DNA of 64,000 nt from Cytobacillus solani (GTDB taxonomy: Bacteria > Bacillota > Bacilli > Bacillales > Cytobacillaceae), in NCBI RefSeq assembly GCF_001420595.1, contig NZ_LJIX01000006.1, forward strand, positions 871,361-935,360, written 5' to 3'. Of the stretch, positions 33,717 to 42,621 are shown one piece after another. The translations under genes were made by a program, and so were the position numbers. Each line of letters opens with the position of its first letter. Position 1 is the stretch's first letter. Below the pieces are notes generated by a model, which ran no database searches, had not been told where the DNA came from, and saw nothing but the letters and a program-made list of their open reading frames with translations.

Positions 33717-34772
33717 ATGCAATTAAGACAAATGAATAAATATAGAAGAATAGAAGAATTCTTAAGGGAACATAAATGCCCTAATTTTAGAATGAAACAA
33801 ATATTGAATGCTATTTTTAAAGAAAGAATAGATAAATACAATGAAATGAATGTACTTCCAAAATCGTTAAGGGGAATTTTGGTTAAAGAATTTGGGGAGT
33901 CTATTTTAGATGTTATCCCTTTAAAGGAACAACATTCTGAGCAAGTCACTAAAGTCTTATTTGAAATTTCGGGAAATGAAAAAGTAGAAACGGTTAATAT
34001 GAAATATAAAGCTGGGTGGGAATCATTTTGTATATCTTCTCAGTGCGGTTGTAGTTTTGGGTGTAAATTTTGTGCAACAGGTGACATTGGATTAAAAAGG
34101 AATTTGACATCAGATGAAATTACTGACCAAATTCTCTATTTTCACTTACAAGGTCATTCCATTGATAGTATTTCTTTTATGGGGATGGGAGAAGCATTAG
34201 CCAATGTACAAGTTTTCGATGCCATAGATGTACTCACTGATCCTACGCTGTTTGCTTTAAGCCCTCGTAGGCTAACGATTTCTACTATTGGTATTATACC
34301 AAGCATCAAAAAAATGACTCAGAATTATCCGCAAGTTAACTTGACGTTTTCGCTACATTCTCCTTTTAATGAGCAACGAAGTAAGTTGATGCCAATTAAT
34401 AATCGATATCCATTACTAGATGTGTTGGATATATTAGATGAGCATATACGAGTTACTTCCAGAAAAGTTTACATCGCTTATATTATGCTGCCTGGTGTAA
34501 ATGATTCAATTGATCATGCTAAAGGAGTAGTAAGTCTTTTAAAAGGCCGATATAAAGCTGGGAGTCTATATCATGTAAATTTAATTAGATATAACCATAC
34601 CGTTCGTTCTCCTTTATGGTTTGATGAAGTGGACGAAAGTCGTGTTGTTAATTTTTATAAAGAATTAAAATCATCAGGGCTCAATGTGACTATTAGAAGT
34701 CAATTTGGAATTGATATAGATGCTGCTTGTGGTCAGTTGTATGCAAATTATCAAAAGAGCGACAAGCAGTAA
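33717..34772 (+). CDS. Cfr-family 23S rRNA A2503 methyltransferase
   Basis: A 351-residue radical-SAM enzyme. The three cluster cysteines are in GCSFGCKFCATGDIG, the acceptor cysteine in DAACGQLYANYQ at the C-terminus, and the partner cysteine precedes the cluster in SSQCGC. Segments ETVNMKYKAGWESFCISSQC and SISFMGMGEALAN follow Cfr of staphylococci rather than RlmN. Cfr adds C8-methyl to A2503, giving resistance to phenicols, lincosamides, oxazolidinones, pleuromutilins and streptogramin A. Bacillus homologues (Clb type) are known. GGAAGGTGA lies 5 nt before ATG 33717. The next gene is an Lsa-like ABC-F protein. Confidence 0.9.
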   Translation: MQLRQMNKYRRIEEFLREHKCPNFRMKQILNAIFKERIDKYNEMNVLPKSLRGILVKEFGESILDVIPLKEQHSEQVTKVLFEISGNEKVETVNMKYKAGWESFCISSQCGCSFGCKFCATGDIGLKRNLTSDEITDQILYFHLQGHSIDSISFMGMGEALANVQVFDAIDVLTDPTLFALSPRRLTISTIGIIPSIKKMTQNYPQVNLTFSLHSPFNEQRSKLMPINNRYPLLDVLDILDEHIRVTSRKVYIAYIMLPGVNDSIDHAKGVVSLLKGRYKAGSLYHVNLIRYNHTVRSPLWFDEVDESRVVNFYKELKSSGLNVTIRSQFGIDIDAACGQLYANYQKSDKQ

Positions 34773-34897
34773 TTTGAGGGAAAGTAATGTTTACAAAGTA
34801 GGAGGCCTCCTAATGGAGGTTAAAGGAATACATTGCAATTATTGTATTTCATATAAAAATAGTTACTATTAAAGTGAAAATATGAAAGGGCTGATGG

Positions 34898-34912
34898 ATG
34901 AATGATGATTAA
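34898..34912 (+). CDS. Four-codon upstream ORF of the ABC-F leader
   Basis: ATG-AAT-GAT-GAT-TAA (MNDD) with AAAGGG 7 nt upstream. Its stop codon touches arm 1 of the attenuator. An overlapping MDE ORF starts at 34894. Very short uORFs in this position are known in leaders of ABC-F genes such as lmo0919 and vmlR (from memory). Confidence 0.5.
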   Translation: MNDD

Positions 34913-35056
34913 CTAATCTATATTCTATTAAAAACGAATACGTTCGTACTTTAAAATATAGGATTAGTCTATTCATTTTTTTATAAGTCAGTTGATGCCT
35001 TATTAAATATGAGTGTATGACTAATCCTTCCAATTAAAAATGGGGAGGATTTTTGA
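34912..35056 (+). promoter_or_regulatory. Four-arm transcription attenuator of the ABC-F gene
   Basis: Arm 1 ACTAATC plus TATAT (from 34912), arm 2 ATATAGGATTAGTC (34956-34969), arm 3 GACTAATCCTTCC (35019-35031), arm 4 GGGGAGGATT (35042-35051) followed by TTT. Arm 2 is complementary to both arm 1 and arm 3 (9 perfect pairs GGATTAGTC/GACTAATCC). Arm 3 is also complementary to arm 4, making a terminator. Pairings 1:2 plus 3:4 and 2:3 are therefore mutually exclusive, the logic of ribosome-controlled attenuation. Confidence 0.7.
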
Positions 35057-35125
35057 TTCTCTCGCAGATATGAAGTATATTTTTCATATATTTACCTATC
35101 TTCTAATGAGTAAAGGAGAGATAAA

Positions 35126-35206
35126 GTGAGCTCAGACACGATTGTTACGCATGTAATACTCCGTATAAGTCGTTATTATCCATCAAACTTATACGGAGTT
35201 ATTTAA
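35126..35206 (+). CDS. Leader peptide ORF before the ABC-F gene
   Basis: A 26-codon ORF starting GTG 7 nt after AAAGGAG and reading SSDTIVTHVILRISRYYPSN, LYGVI, stop. Its second half is the 13-bp perfect hairpin ACTCCGTATAAGT (35158-35170) / ACTTATACGGAGT (35187-35199). Its position 65 nt before the ABC-F start and the embedded hairpin are those of a drug-sensing leader peptide. Confidence 0.6.
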   Translation: MSSDTIVTHVILRISRYYPSNLYGVI

Positions 35207-35224
35207 ATAGATGGGTGGACCGAC

Positions 35225-35263
35225 TTTGTATAAAAAGTAATACGTGTTGATATACAAAGGAGG
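35225..35263 (+). promoter_or_regulatory. Hairpin reaching the ABC-F ribosome-binding site
   Basis: TTTGTATA (35225-35232) pairs with TATACAAA (35251-35258); the latter overlaps the start of AAAGGAGG (35256-35263). Folding would hinder initiation at 35271, suggesting a translational layer of control under the leader ORF. Confidence 0.55.
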
Positions 35264-35270
35264 AATTTAT

Positions 35271-36749
35271 ATGTCAATGATAAAAGTTCAAGACTTAACT
35301 TTTTCTTACCCAGGTAGCTTTGACAATATTTTTGAAGGTGTAAACTTTCAAATAGATACGGATTGGAAACTTGGATTTATCGGTAGAAATGGACGAGGGA
35401 AGACTACATTTTTTAATTTATTATTAGGTAATTATGAGTATAGTGGGAATATCATTTCATCGGTAGAATTTAATTATTTCCCTTATCCAGTTTCGGATAA
35501 AAACAAGTATACACATGAAATCTTAGAAGAAATTTGTCCCCAAGCAGAAGATTGGGAGTTTCTCCGTGAAATATCCTATCTAAATGTTGATGCTGAGGTT
35601 ATGTACCGACCATTTAATACATTATCAAATGGAGAACAAACAAAGGTGCTGCTTGCTGCACTTTTTTTGAATGAGGGTCAATTTCTATTGATTGATGAGC
35701 CAACCAATCATCTAGACACTGATGCTCGAAAGGTGGTCTCTGAGTATCTACGTAAGAAAAAAGGGTTTATTTTAATTTCACATGACAGAATCTTTTTAGA
35801 TGGATGTGTGGACCATATTTTATCTATAAATAGAGCAAATATTGAAGTGCAAAGTGGCAACTATTCTTCTTGGAAGCTAAATTTTGATAGACAACAAGAA
35901 CACGAAGAGGCAACAAATCAGCGTTTGCAAAAAGACATTGGGAGATTAAAACAATCTTCAAAGCGATCAGCTGGTTGGTCTAGTCAAGTAGAAGCATCTA
36001 AAAATGGGACAACAAATTCGGGTTCTAAGCTGGACAAGGGTTTTGTAGGACATAAAGCGGCAAAGATGATGAAGAGAGCAAAGAACCTTGAATCAAGGCA
36101 ACAAAAAGCGATTGAGGAAAAGTCAAAACTGCTAAAAAATATGGAAAAAACCGAGTCATTAAAATTAGAGCCATTGGAATTTCAGTCAAATGAATTGATT
36201 GTTTTGGCTGATGTGGCTGTTAAGTACGATGACCAAGTAGTAAATAAGCCAATTAGCTTTAACGTTGAACATGGTGACCGAATTGTACTTGATGGAAAGA
36301 ACGGAAGCGGAAAAAGTAGTATTCTAAAACTAATTCTAGGAAATCCCATACAGCATACAGGCACAATTAATTTAGGTTCAGGCCTCATTATCTCCTATGT
36401 CCAACAAGATACTTCTCATTTGAAGGGACTGTTATCGGACTTTATTGAATTGCATGAGATTGATGAAACGTTATTTAAATCCATTCTACGCAAGATGGAT
36501 TTTGACCGAATTCAATTTGAGAAAGATATATCTCATTATTCTGGTGGACAAAAGAAAAAGCTGCTTATAGCCAAAAGTTTATGTGAAAAAGCTCATTTAT
36601 ATATTTGGGATGAACCGTTAAATTTTATTGATATTTATTCGCGCATGCAGATTGAAGAGCTTATTCAAAGTTTTAATCCCACAATGGTTTTTGTTGAGCA
36701 TGATCAGGCATTTCAGCAGACAGTTGCAACAAAAATGATATCTATGTAG
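35271..36749 (+). CDS. Lsa-type ABC-F ribosomal protection protein
   Basis: A 492-residue protein with two ATPase domains and no membrane segments. Domain 1: Walker A GRNGRGKTT, signature LSNGEQTK, Walker B LLIDEPTNHLD. An interdomain linker (residues about 190-290) carries the RSAGWSSQVEASK and HKAAKMMKRAKN segments. Domain 2: GKNGSGKSS, YSGGQKKK, YIWDEPLNFID. YIWDEPLN and the linker follow Lsa(A)/Lsa(B)-type proteins, which displace lincosamides, pleuromutilins and streptogramin A from the ribosome. ATG 35271 follows AAAGGAGG by 7 nt. It shares its drug targets with the cfr-like gene upstream. Confidence 0.9.
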   Translation: MSMIKVQDLTFSYPGSFDNIFEGVNFQIDTDWKLGFIGRNGRGKTTFFNLLLGNYEYSGNIISSVEFNYFPYPVSDKNKYTHEILEEICPQAEDWEFLREISYLNVDAEVMYRPFNTLSNGEQTKVLLAALFLNEGQFLLIDEPTNHLDTDARKVVSEYLRKKKGFILISHDRIFLDGCVDHILSINRANIEVQSGNYSSWKLNFDRQQEHEEATNQRLQKDIGRLKQSSKRSAGWSSQVEASKNGTTNSGSKLDKGFVGHKAAKMMKRAKNLESRQQKAIEEKSKLLKNMEKTESLKLEPLEFQSNELIVLADVAVKYDDQVVNKPISFNVEHGDRIVLDGKNGSGKSSILKLILGNPIQHTGTINLGSGLIISYVQQDTSHLKGLLSDFIELHEIDETLFKSILRKMDFDRIQFEKDISHYSGGQKKKLLIAKSLCEKAHLYIWDEPLNFIDIYSRMQIEELIQSFNPTMVFVEHDQAFQQTVATKMISM

Positions 36750-36857
36750 TTGAATTTGATGAATCGAATGTTTGGAAAGTTTTGGATTGTTTAGTTTTAT
36801 TTTTCAAAGATGCTGGGGATTGATCGAATAATCTCACACTCTTTAATATGCTTTGCT

Positions 36858-36898
36858 AAAACATCTATCTCGCCTTCAAGCGTAGATAGATGTTTTTT
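36858..36898 (+). terminator. Terminator downstream of the ABC-F gene
   Basis: AAACATCTATCT pairs with AGATAGATGTTT, followed by a T run. Confidence 0.75.
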
Positions 36899-36914
36899 GT
36901 ATTCAAGAAGCATT

Positions 36915-37292
36915 ATGTCAAATCTGTAAGTTCAAAAGGAATAACTTAACTGATGATTTTAAAAGGATTTTTATAGCTGAAAGTGAGTATGGGAAATCAC
37001 CACGACAAATTTTTGAGGAAAATGGTTTTGATATCGATATCATTGGTATCGTTAGGTTAGGGTAAATAGAGCTGCTTATAGATGGCGTGCTGTTTATAAT
37101 GAATCAGGAGTATTAGGACTTCGAGTACATCTAAAGATAATTCAGGAAGACCAACTAAAAGAGAGCATAATACTATAACAATTTCAGATATCAATGGAAT
37201 TTAAAGAAGATGACCCCTGTTGAATTCAGAAATCATCTTCTTAACGTGGCATAACCTTTTTCAAAATGTCCTTTACAACGGGTACTGTTTAA
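36915..37292 (+). mobile_element. Internally deleted IS3-family element
   Basis: The first part encodes an orfA-like helix-turn-helix (FKRIFIAESEYGKSPRQIFE, ENGFDIDIIGIVR), then after frame breaks AAYRWRAVYNESGVLGLR and SGRPTKRE. The final part encodes the orfB C-terminus KKMTPVEFRNHLLNVA and stop. The catalytic core is deleted. The 3' end TGTCCTTTACAACGGGTACT is typical of these elements. Unrelated in detail to the IS3 remnant at 31300. Confidence 0.75.
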
Positions 37293-37309
37293 AAACTGGC
37301 TGACCTTAT

Positions 37310-37362
37310 ATTACGACCGGGCGCGATACTTCAATAACGAAGTATCGCTTTTTATTCAACTA
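37310..37362 (+). repeat. Intergenic structured repeat, copy 17
   Basis: TTACGACCGGGCGCGATACT, TCAATAACGAAGTATCGCTT, TTTATTCAACTA. A long perfect stem GCGATACTTC/GAAGTATCGC, with a sequence unlike other copies; the AGGG tail is lost. The remainder of 37363-37977 holds no recognisable gene, only a 17-codon ORF fragment near 37590-37650. Confidence 0.65.
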
Positions 37363-37977
37363 TAGTTACAGTTTTTCGTTGACGATGTTGACAAATCGTC
37401 AATATAAAATTATATTTTAATTATTAAGTTGGAGATTTACAACAAATTTTGCGAACAAAAAGAGCCAACTTCAAACTAAAGCAGAAGGGAAGTAGTCGCA
37501 CGTATCTTAAGGAATAGTAGTTAATAAACTTGGTGTGTTATGGAAGAATTTGCAGAAGAATGTACTTTATAAATGCGATAACTTGGGGGTTAATGATAAT
37601 GACATTGCTCGCTGCAATTTCATGGATCATCAATGGAGAAACGTAAAGCTCATACATAACATTTAAAAGATTTACCGATCATTTAAAAGTTCATATTTTT
37701 GACCTTTTTAAAAACAAACGGCTGGCTTTACCATTGAAGTTGAGAAAAGAACAGCCCCTTTGTTTGATATCTTTGTAACCTTTTAATCTATTTTATTTTT
37801 ACTGGTGAAGTTATTTCATATACATTATTCCAATTGGTTATAAAGTTGATGCTATTGCAGTCAAACGAATTAACTACAAATATGAAGTTTAATTTTACTG
37901 ATAAACTTTAAGGTTTAACTAAGTAAAGGTTCATGACTAAAAGGATGTAAGACTTTCAAGAAATAGGAGAGGATCTA

Positions 37978-38151
37978 ATGTTATCAAATATAGGTGTACC
38001 TGGTTTAATATTAATTCTAACTGTAGCACTTATCGTATTTGGTCCTAATAAGCTTCCGGAAATCGGCAGATCATTTGGGAAATCTTTACAAGAATTTAAA
38101 AAAGCAACGAAAGAGATAACAGAAGATATTGAGGATAAAAAGGAGAAATAA
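37978..38151 (+). CDS. tatA: Twin-arginine translocase subunit TatA
   Basis: A 57-residue protein with the complete TatA/E layout. A single membrane helix (residues about 5-21) is followed by the hinge [17 protein letters not shown], an amphipathic helix, and a charged tail ending EDIEDKKEK. It forms the pore-lining component of the Tat pathway for folded proteins. AGGAGAGGATCT precedes the ATG. No tatC lies nearby in this window, so it works with a TatC encoded elsewhere. Confidence 0.92.
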   Translation: MLSNIGVPGLILILTVALIVFGPNKLPEIGRSFGKSLQEFKKATKEITEDIEDKKEK

Positions 38152-38337
38152 ACTTAATTTTTGAATTAACCATGATTATTGGTACTTATGTACAGGTTAG
38201 TGAGGACAGGAGACAATGAGATAGTTTCATAAGTTATTTCGGTCCAGAATATTGGGGAATGGCGGTGGTCCATCATCAATTCCCCTTGTCGGCCGGTTGT
38301 AGCAGTCCTGCTAGGAGTTACTAAGTTAGAAAGGAAA

Positions 38338-38973
38338 ATGAGTATGGAAAATAAAAGTAACGAAATTGGCTTGCGCCTAAAGGGCTTGCTGAAGGAACGG
38401 TCTTTATCCATGAGGAAATTAAGCCAGATAACGGGGATCGATACAGCCATCATCTCAAAAATCATCAATGGGAAGCGAAAAGCGACCCCGGAGCATTTAC
38501 AGCAGTTTGCAGTCCATCTTGGCGTTCCAATTATCGATTTGTATGAGGCTGCAGGGTATCTGGTTGATCGAAAGCAATCGTACCGGAATGATTCAATTAG
38601 CGATATTCAAGTCATCCTTGAATCCATTGATTTAGTTGATAAAGAGTTCCGGCTGGAAGATGTAAAAAAGGAATTAGAAAAGTATGAACAATTTTCTCAA
38701 ACAGAGGAAGGTGCAGAAACCATTCTCAACAAGTTTGAGAAGAAAGTTGAAAAAGTGGGGAGTATTGGGCCCATTATTCAATATTTAAAAAAAATGTACG
38801 AGAGCTTTTCCCAGAAAAGTGGCTCGAAGATGGAGCTAACCCTGATGGGGGGCGCCCTCCTCTACTTTATAGCGGCGGTTGACTGTATCCCAGATTATTT
38901 ATTTGCTGTCGGGTATATTGACGATGCACTAGTAATCAATTGGGTGATGAATGGACTGCCTCTAAAAAAATGA
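38338..38973 (+). CDS. XRE helix-turn-helix protein with DUF1232 (YkvA-like) domain
   Basis: A 211-residue fusion. Residues about 8-65 are a Cro/C1 helix-turn-helix (MRKLSQITGIDTAIISKIIN, GKRKATPEHLQQFAVHLGV). A helical linker follows. Residues about 165-200 are a DUF1232 hydrophobic hairpin (GGALLYFIAAVDCIPDYLFA, VGYIDDALVI). DUF1232 is otherwise a small membrane-associated domain of unknown role, so this may be a membrane-tethered regulator. The next gene, 31 nt downstream, encodes a LytR-CpsA-Psr protein; the pair is probably one operon. Confidence 0.85.
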   Translation: MSMENKSNEIGLRLKGLLKERSLSMRKLSQITGIDTAIISKIINGKRKATPEHLQQFAVHLGVPIIDLYEAAGYLVDRKQSYRNDSISDIQVILESIDLVDKEFRLEDVKKELEKYEQFSQTEEGAETILNKFEKKVEKVGSIGPIIQYLKKMYESFSQKSGSKMELTLMGGALLYFIAAVDCIPDYLFAVGYIDDALVINWVMNGLPLKK

Positions 38974-39004
38974 ATAGATGATTAAATAAAGGATTGGAAC
39001 GAAT

Positions 39005-39973
39005 ATGAGCAGACAAAAATCTTATAAAAGAAGAAGCAGGTTTTGTAAAATATCAGCAGCGTTTCTTCTGGTACTTGTGGCCGCAGCCGGGTATTTAACC
39101 TTCCAGTATCAAGAGGGGGTAAGCATGGCAGACCCTGAAGAGCAGCACAAGGAATATGAGTTTAACGGGGAGAAAAATCTCGATAAGATTAATGTACTGT
39201 TGATGGGAGTCGACGAACGGCCGGATGAGGGAAGATCCCGGACTGACTCCATCATGGTCGCACAATATGATCCGAAGGAAGGAACGGCTAAGGTCATCTC
39301 CGTCATGCGGGATATTTACACAGAAATTCCTGGATATAAGAATTATAAAATCAATACTGCCTTTTATCTAGGCGGCCCAGAATTACTACGCGAAACCTTA
39401 AAGCAGGACTTTGACTTGGATATTGAATATTATGCCCTGATCGACTTTACAGGCTTTGAAAAAATGGTAGATGCCCTTGCGCCTGATGGCATTCAGATCG
39501 ATGTTGAGAAAAAGATGTCCGCCAATATCGGCGTCTCCCTGGAGCCAGGTTTGCAAAGGCTGAATGGGAAGGAATTACTGGGATATGCCCGTTTCCGCAA
39601 GGACGCAGAAGCCGATTTTGGACGAGTCAGGCGCCAGCAGCAAGTCATCAATGCCCTAAAGAGTGAGCTTTTAAGCGTAAATGGTGTTGCAAAGCTACCA
39701 AAGCTGATCGGGGCAGCACAGTCTTATATCCATACAAATCTCCAGACTGGAGAACTTTTCAATATTATGCAAAGCGTTACTTTGCACCCGCCTGAAACAC
39801 TTGAAACACTGACTATCCCAATAGAGAATTCTTTTTCCAATGAAAGATATGAGGGAGTAGGGCTGGCACTGAATATTGATTTTGTGAAGAATAAAGAGGC
39901 GATTCACTCCTTTTTAAAGGGGGATCAAAGCAAGGAGCCAGTGCAGTTTTCATTAGAAAGTGAAGAAGCATGA
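39005..39973 (+). CDS. LytR-CpsA-Psr family cell-wall ligase-like protein
   Basis: A 322-residue membrane-anchored LCP protein. The cytoplasmic head is basic (SRQKSYKRRSRF) and one membrane helix spans residues about 15-32. The extracytoplasmic LCP domain has LLMGVDERPDEGRSRTDSIM, SVMRDIYTEIPGYKNYKINT, the YALIDFTGFEKMVDALAPDG region and LGYARFRKDAEADFGRVRRQ. The arginines and aspartates that bind polyprenyl-phosphate in TagT/TagU/TagV are present. Known members attach teichoic acid or other glycopolymers to peptidoglycan. Composition is more GC-rich than its neighbours. Confidence 0.9.
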   Translation: MSRQKSYKRRSRFCKISAAFLLVLVAAAGYLTFQYQEGVSMADPEEQHKEYEFNGEKNLDKINVLLMGVDERPDEGRSRTDSIMVAQYDPKEGTAKVISVMRDIYTEIPGYKNYKINTAFYLGGPELLRETLKQDFDLDIEYYALIDFTGFEKMVDALAPDGIQIDVEKKMSANIGVSLEPGLQRLNGKELLGYARFRKDAEADFGRVRRQQQVINALKSELLSVNGVAKLPKLIGAAQSYIHTNLQTGELFNIMQSVTLHPPETLETLTIPIENSFSNERYEGVGLALNIDFVKNKEAIHSFLKGDQSKEPVQFSLESEEA

Positions 39974-40216
39974 GTAAAGATTTATCGGCTTATTAGGAGA
40001 ACGACAGCATTGGAAATTCACACTTGAAAAGACTAGATAAATTAGTCTTATCCATTACTTGTACATTCAGTATCTTAAGACTTCTTTTTATGTACAGCTA
40101 CCAGGGTACCCGCTAATATGGAGCCCAGAATTTTATACTAAAGCAGGGAGTCAGCTGTATGATTGGATTTATCCTGTTTTATCTAAATACGGGCAAGATT
40201 GAGAGAATCGTCTGGC

Positions 40217-40285
40217 CCTTTTACGAAAGGGCGCAATTCTGTAGCAGGAATCGTGCTCTTTCTGTATGTTAAGGGCTATTTAATG
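40217..40285 (+). repeat. Intergenic structured repeat, copy 18
   Basis: TTTACGAAAGGGCGCAATTC, TGTAGCAGGAATCGTGCTCT, TTCTGTATGTTAAGGGCTAT, TTAATGGATC: full length, near consensus. It lies between two convergent genes, so it is not upstream of either. Confidence 0.8.
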
Positions 40286-40442
40286 GATCAAAACTGGGTA
40301 ACTAGATTGGATATAATAGGTTAGAAAACAGGATCGTAACGATCAGGGCGGGATGGATTTTTCTCTTTATAGTTGAACCGCACCCTGAGATGATGAAAAC
40401 GGAGACATATTAGATCCTCTTAAGACGAATCAAATTTACGGC

Positions 40443-41021
40443 TCAGGTAGAACGGATTCCTTCAAAAGCGTTTATTACTAATTGTTGCACATAGGATTCG
40501 TCCAGCGTTTCGCCTGTCACAAGCAAACGATAGAAAATTGGTCCATAAATTAAATCAATGCATATGTCAATATCGAGACTTTTTTTCAATTCTCCGCGTT
40601 GAACCCCTTTCTCTAAAAGACTCCTTGCTTCAAGTCGGCGGGGACGGAAATATCGATCCCGATAGGCCTCTGCCAAACCTGAATCAAACTGTCCTTCGCC
40701 TAATAACTGCGTAATAACGGTCCCCTCTCGACTTGTCAAAAACCGAGTTAAATTCGTGGCGTGAATAAGTATATCATTATATGCCGAACCCGTATTAGGC
40801 ATGGGCAATCTTTCCGAGGCGGCATAAAGGAAACCATCCATCACCACAGCAGCCTTGTTTGGCCACCATTTATAAATCGTGGCTTTGCTAACTTTGGCAC
40901 AATCAGCAATTTTATCAACTGTGACAGCTTGAAAGCCATTTTCCAACAATAACTTATAAGACGCAGAAAGGATTGACTTTTGAGCTTCTACATTACGTGG
41001 CCTGCCTCTTTTACCATTCAT
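40443..41021 (-). CDS. TetR-family repressor
   Basis: A 192-residue TetR/AcrR regulator. Residues about 12-55 hold the helix-turn-helix (NGFQAVTVDKIADCAKVSKA, TIYKWWPNKAAVVMDGF). The rest is the ligand-binding helix bundle. The start at 41021 is preferred, with AAAGGTGATATTACG before it and a typical GKRGRPRN opening; a longer in-frame start lies upstream. Divergent from an MFS pump, with three copies of one operator between them. Confidence 0.88.
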   Translation of the reverse strand: MNGKRGRPRNVEAQKSILSASYKLLLENGFQAVTVDKIADCAKVSKATIYKWWPNKAAVVMDGFLYAASERLPMPNTGSAYNDILIHATNLTRFLTSREGTVITQLLGEGQFDSGLAEAYRDRYFRPRRLEARSLLEKGVQRGELKKSLDIDICIDLIYGPIFYRLLVTGETLDESYVQQLVINAFEGIRST

Positions 41022-41052
41022 CGTAATATCACCTTTCTTCAAAAAATAATAA

Positions 41053-41170
41053 ACTGTACGTTCAGTATACCAATAATATACAAAAAAAGAAAGTTGAATC
41101 ACCTATTTACAAAACCATACGTTCAGTATATTATATTGTTATCAATTTAATATACTAAACGTTCAGTATT
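41053..41170. promoter_or_regulatory. Three TetR operator copies
   Basis: ACGTTCAGTAT occurs at 41058-41068, 41119-41129 and 41159-41169. The third is part of a near-perfect palindrome, ATACTAAACGTTCAGTAT (41152-41169). The first lies over the start region of the tetR-type gene and the last two upstream of the MFS gene, so the regulator probably represses both. Confidence 0.75.
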
Positions 41171-41276
41171 TGAAAGGAGAGAAAAACTTACATGTGGAGT
41201 AATCCACATGACATTGAAATTGTGTGAACTAATGAAGTTACTAAATGTAGAGCATTATTAAAAGGAGTTGTTCGAA

Positions 41277-42470
41277 ATGAATGATATAAAAAAACAGACA
41301 ATCGAGAAAAACATCCCTACGTGGTTAACAATCCTTCTGGCTACCGCATGCGGTATCATTGTAGCTAATCTTTACTATGCTCAGCCTATAGTCGGGGCAA
41401 TCAGCTCAACAATCGGGCTGTCAGCAAGCGGTTCTGGTTTCATTGTCACGTTAACGCAGATCGGTTACGTAGTCGGATTGCTATTTATTGTGCCTTTGGG
41501 AGATATTGTTGAAAATCGAAGACTGATTGTCCTATCTTTACTTTTTACAGCAGTTGCCCTAGCAATTACTGCAGTGTCGAAACAAGCTATGCTGTTCTTA
41601 GCTGCTTCATTTGTAATCGGTTTAGGTTCAGTGGCTACGCAAGTACTCGTACCTTTTGCGTCATATCTTGCAACCGATTCTTCACGCGGTCGTGTTGTCG
41701 GCAATGTCATGAGCGGTTTGTTACTTGGCATCATGCTCTCACGTCCTTTGTCTAGCTTGGCAGCTGACTTTTTTGGCTGGCATGCTGTATTCGCTATGTC
41801 TGCCATAGCTGTTTTTATTTTGGCTATCGTACTTTTGAAGGTGTTACCTACAAGAAAGCCTTCCACGGACACAAACTATGCAGTATTACTCAGTTCTATG
41901 TGGCACTTGCTGCGAACAACCCCGATATTACGCCGTCGGGCAGCCTATCATGCATGTGTGTTTGCGTCCTTTAGCTTATTTTGGACAACAGTTCCACAAC
42001 TGTTATCAAGCCCTGCCTTTCATTTTTCTCAGAAAGGCATTGCGGTGTTCGCGCTTGTTGGAGTTGCAGGTGCAGTAGCCGCGCCCCTGGCAGGTCGACT
42101 AGCCGACCGCGGCTTGACAAGACCTGCAACAGGAATAGCTCTTCTTATTGTCGTTATTTCTCTTTTGTTGCCGCTTATTGTCCAAACTAGCTCACCCATC
42201 GGAATAGCTGTTCTCGTCGTTTCATCGTTATTATTGGACGCTGGAGTATCCGCAAATCTTGTGTTCGGACAACGCGCGCTTTTCTCATTGAGTCCGGAAA
42301 TTCGCAGTCGTCTGAATGGGCTATTCATGGCTATTTTCTTTTTTGGTGGTGCAATCGGATCCGCAATTGGGGGATGGGCATACGCCGTGGGAGGATGGAA
42401 TACTGCATTATGGATTGGAATTGCTTTCCCAATCGTTGCCATCCTATATTTTTCCACAGAGAAGAAGTAA
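41277..42470 (+). CDS. MFS transporter
   Basis: A 397-residue, 12-helix major facilitator of the drug:proton antiporter type. Visible are [20 protein letters not shown] in helix 1, [17 protein letters not shown] (loop 2-3 motif A), [22 protein letters not shown] around helix 5, and [13 protein letters not shown] between helices 8 and 9. Start 41277 lies 9 nt after AAAGGAG. Paired with the divergent TetR gene; likely an inducible efflux pump of unknown substrate. Confidence 0.88.
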   Translation: MNDIKKQTIEKNIPTWLTILLATACGIIVANLYYAQPIVGAISSTIGLSASGSGFIVTLTQIGYVVGLLFIVPLGDIVENRRLIVLSLLFTAVALAITAVSKQAMLFLAASFVIGLGSVATQVLVPFASYLATDSSRGRVVGNVMSGLLLGIMLSRPLSSLAADFFGWHAVFAMSAIAVFILAIVLLKVLPTRKPSTDTNYAVLLSSMWHLLRTTPILRRRAAYHACVFASFSLFWTTVPQLLSSPAFHFSQKGIAVFALVGVAGAVAAPLAGRLADRGLTRPATGIALLIVVISLLLPLIVQTSSPIGIAVLVVSSLLLDAGVSANLVFGQRALFSLSPEIRSRLNGLFMAIFFFGGAIGSAIGGWAYAVGGWNTALWIGIAFPIVAILYFSTEKK

Positions 42471-42621
42471 TTCTATGATAGTATTCTTTAAGTGATGTAT
42501 TAGTTGTCGGGAGAGATGCCTGGCTGCTTTTTAGCTAATAAATAAGTTTCAGTTGCTATGTATGTACGGCTTTTATTTATAAATTAAAAGATCAATATTA
42601 TATGTCCAAGCTATATTAAAT

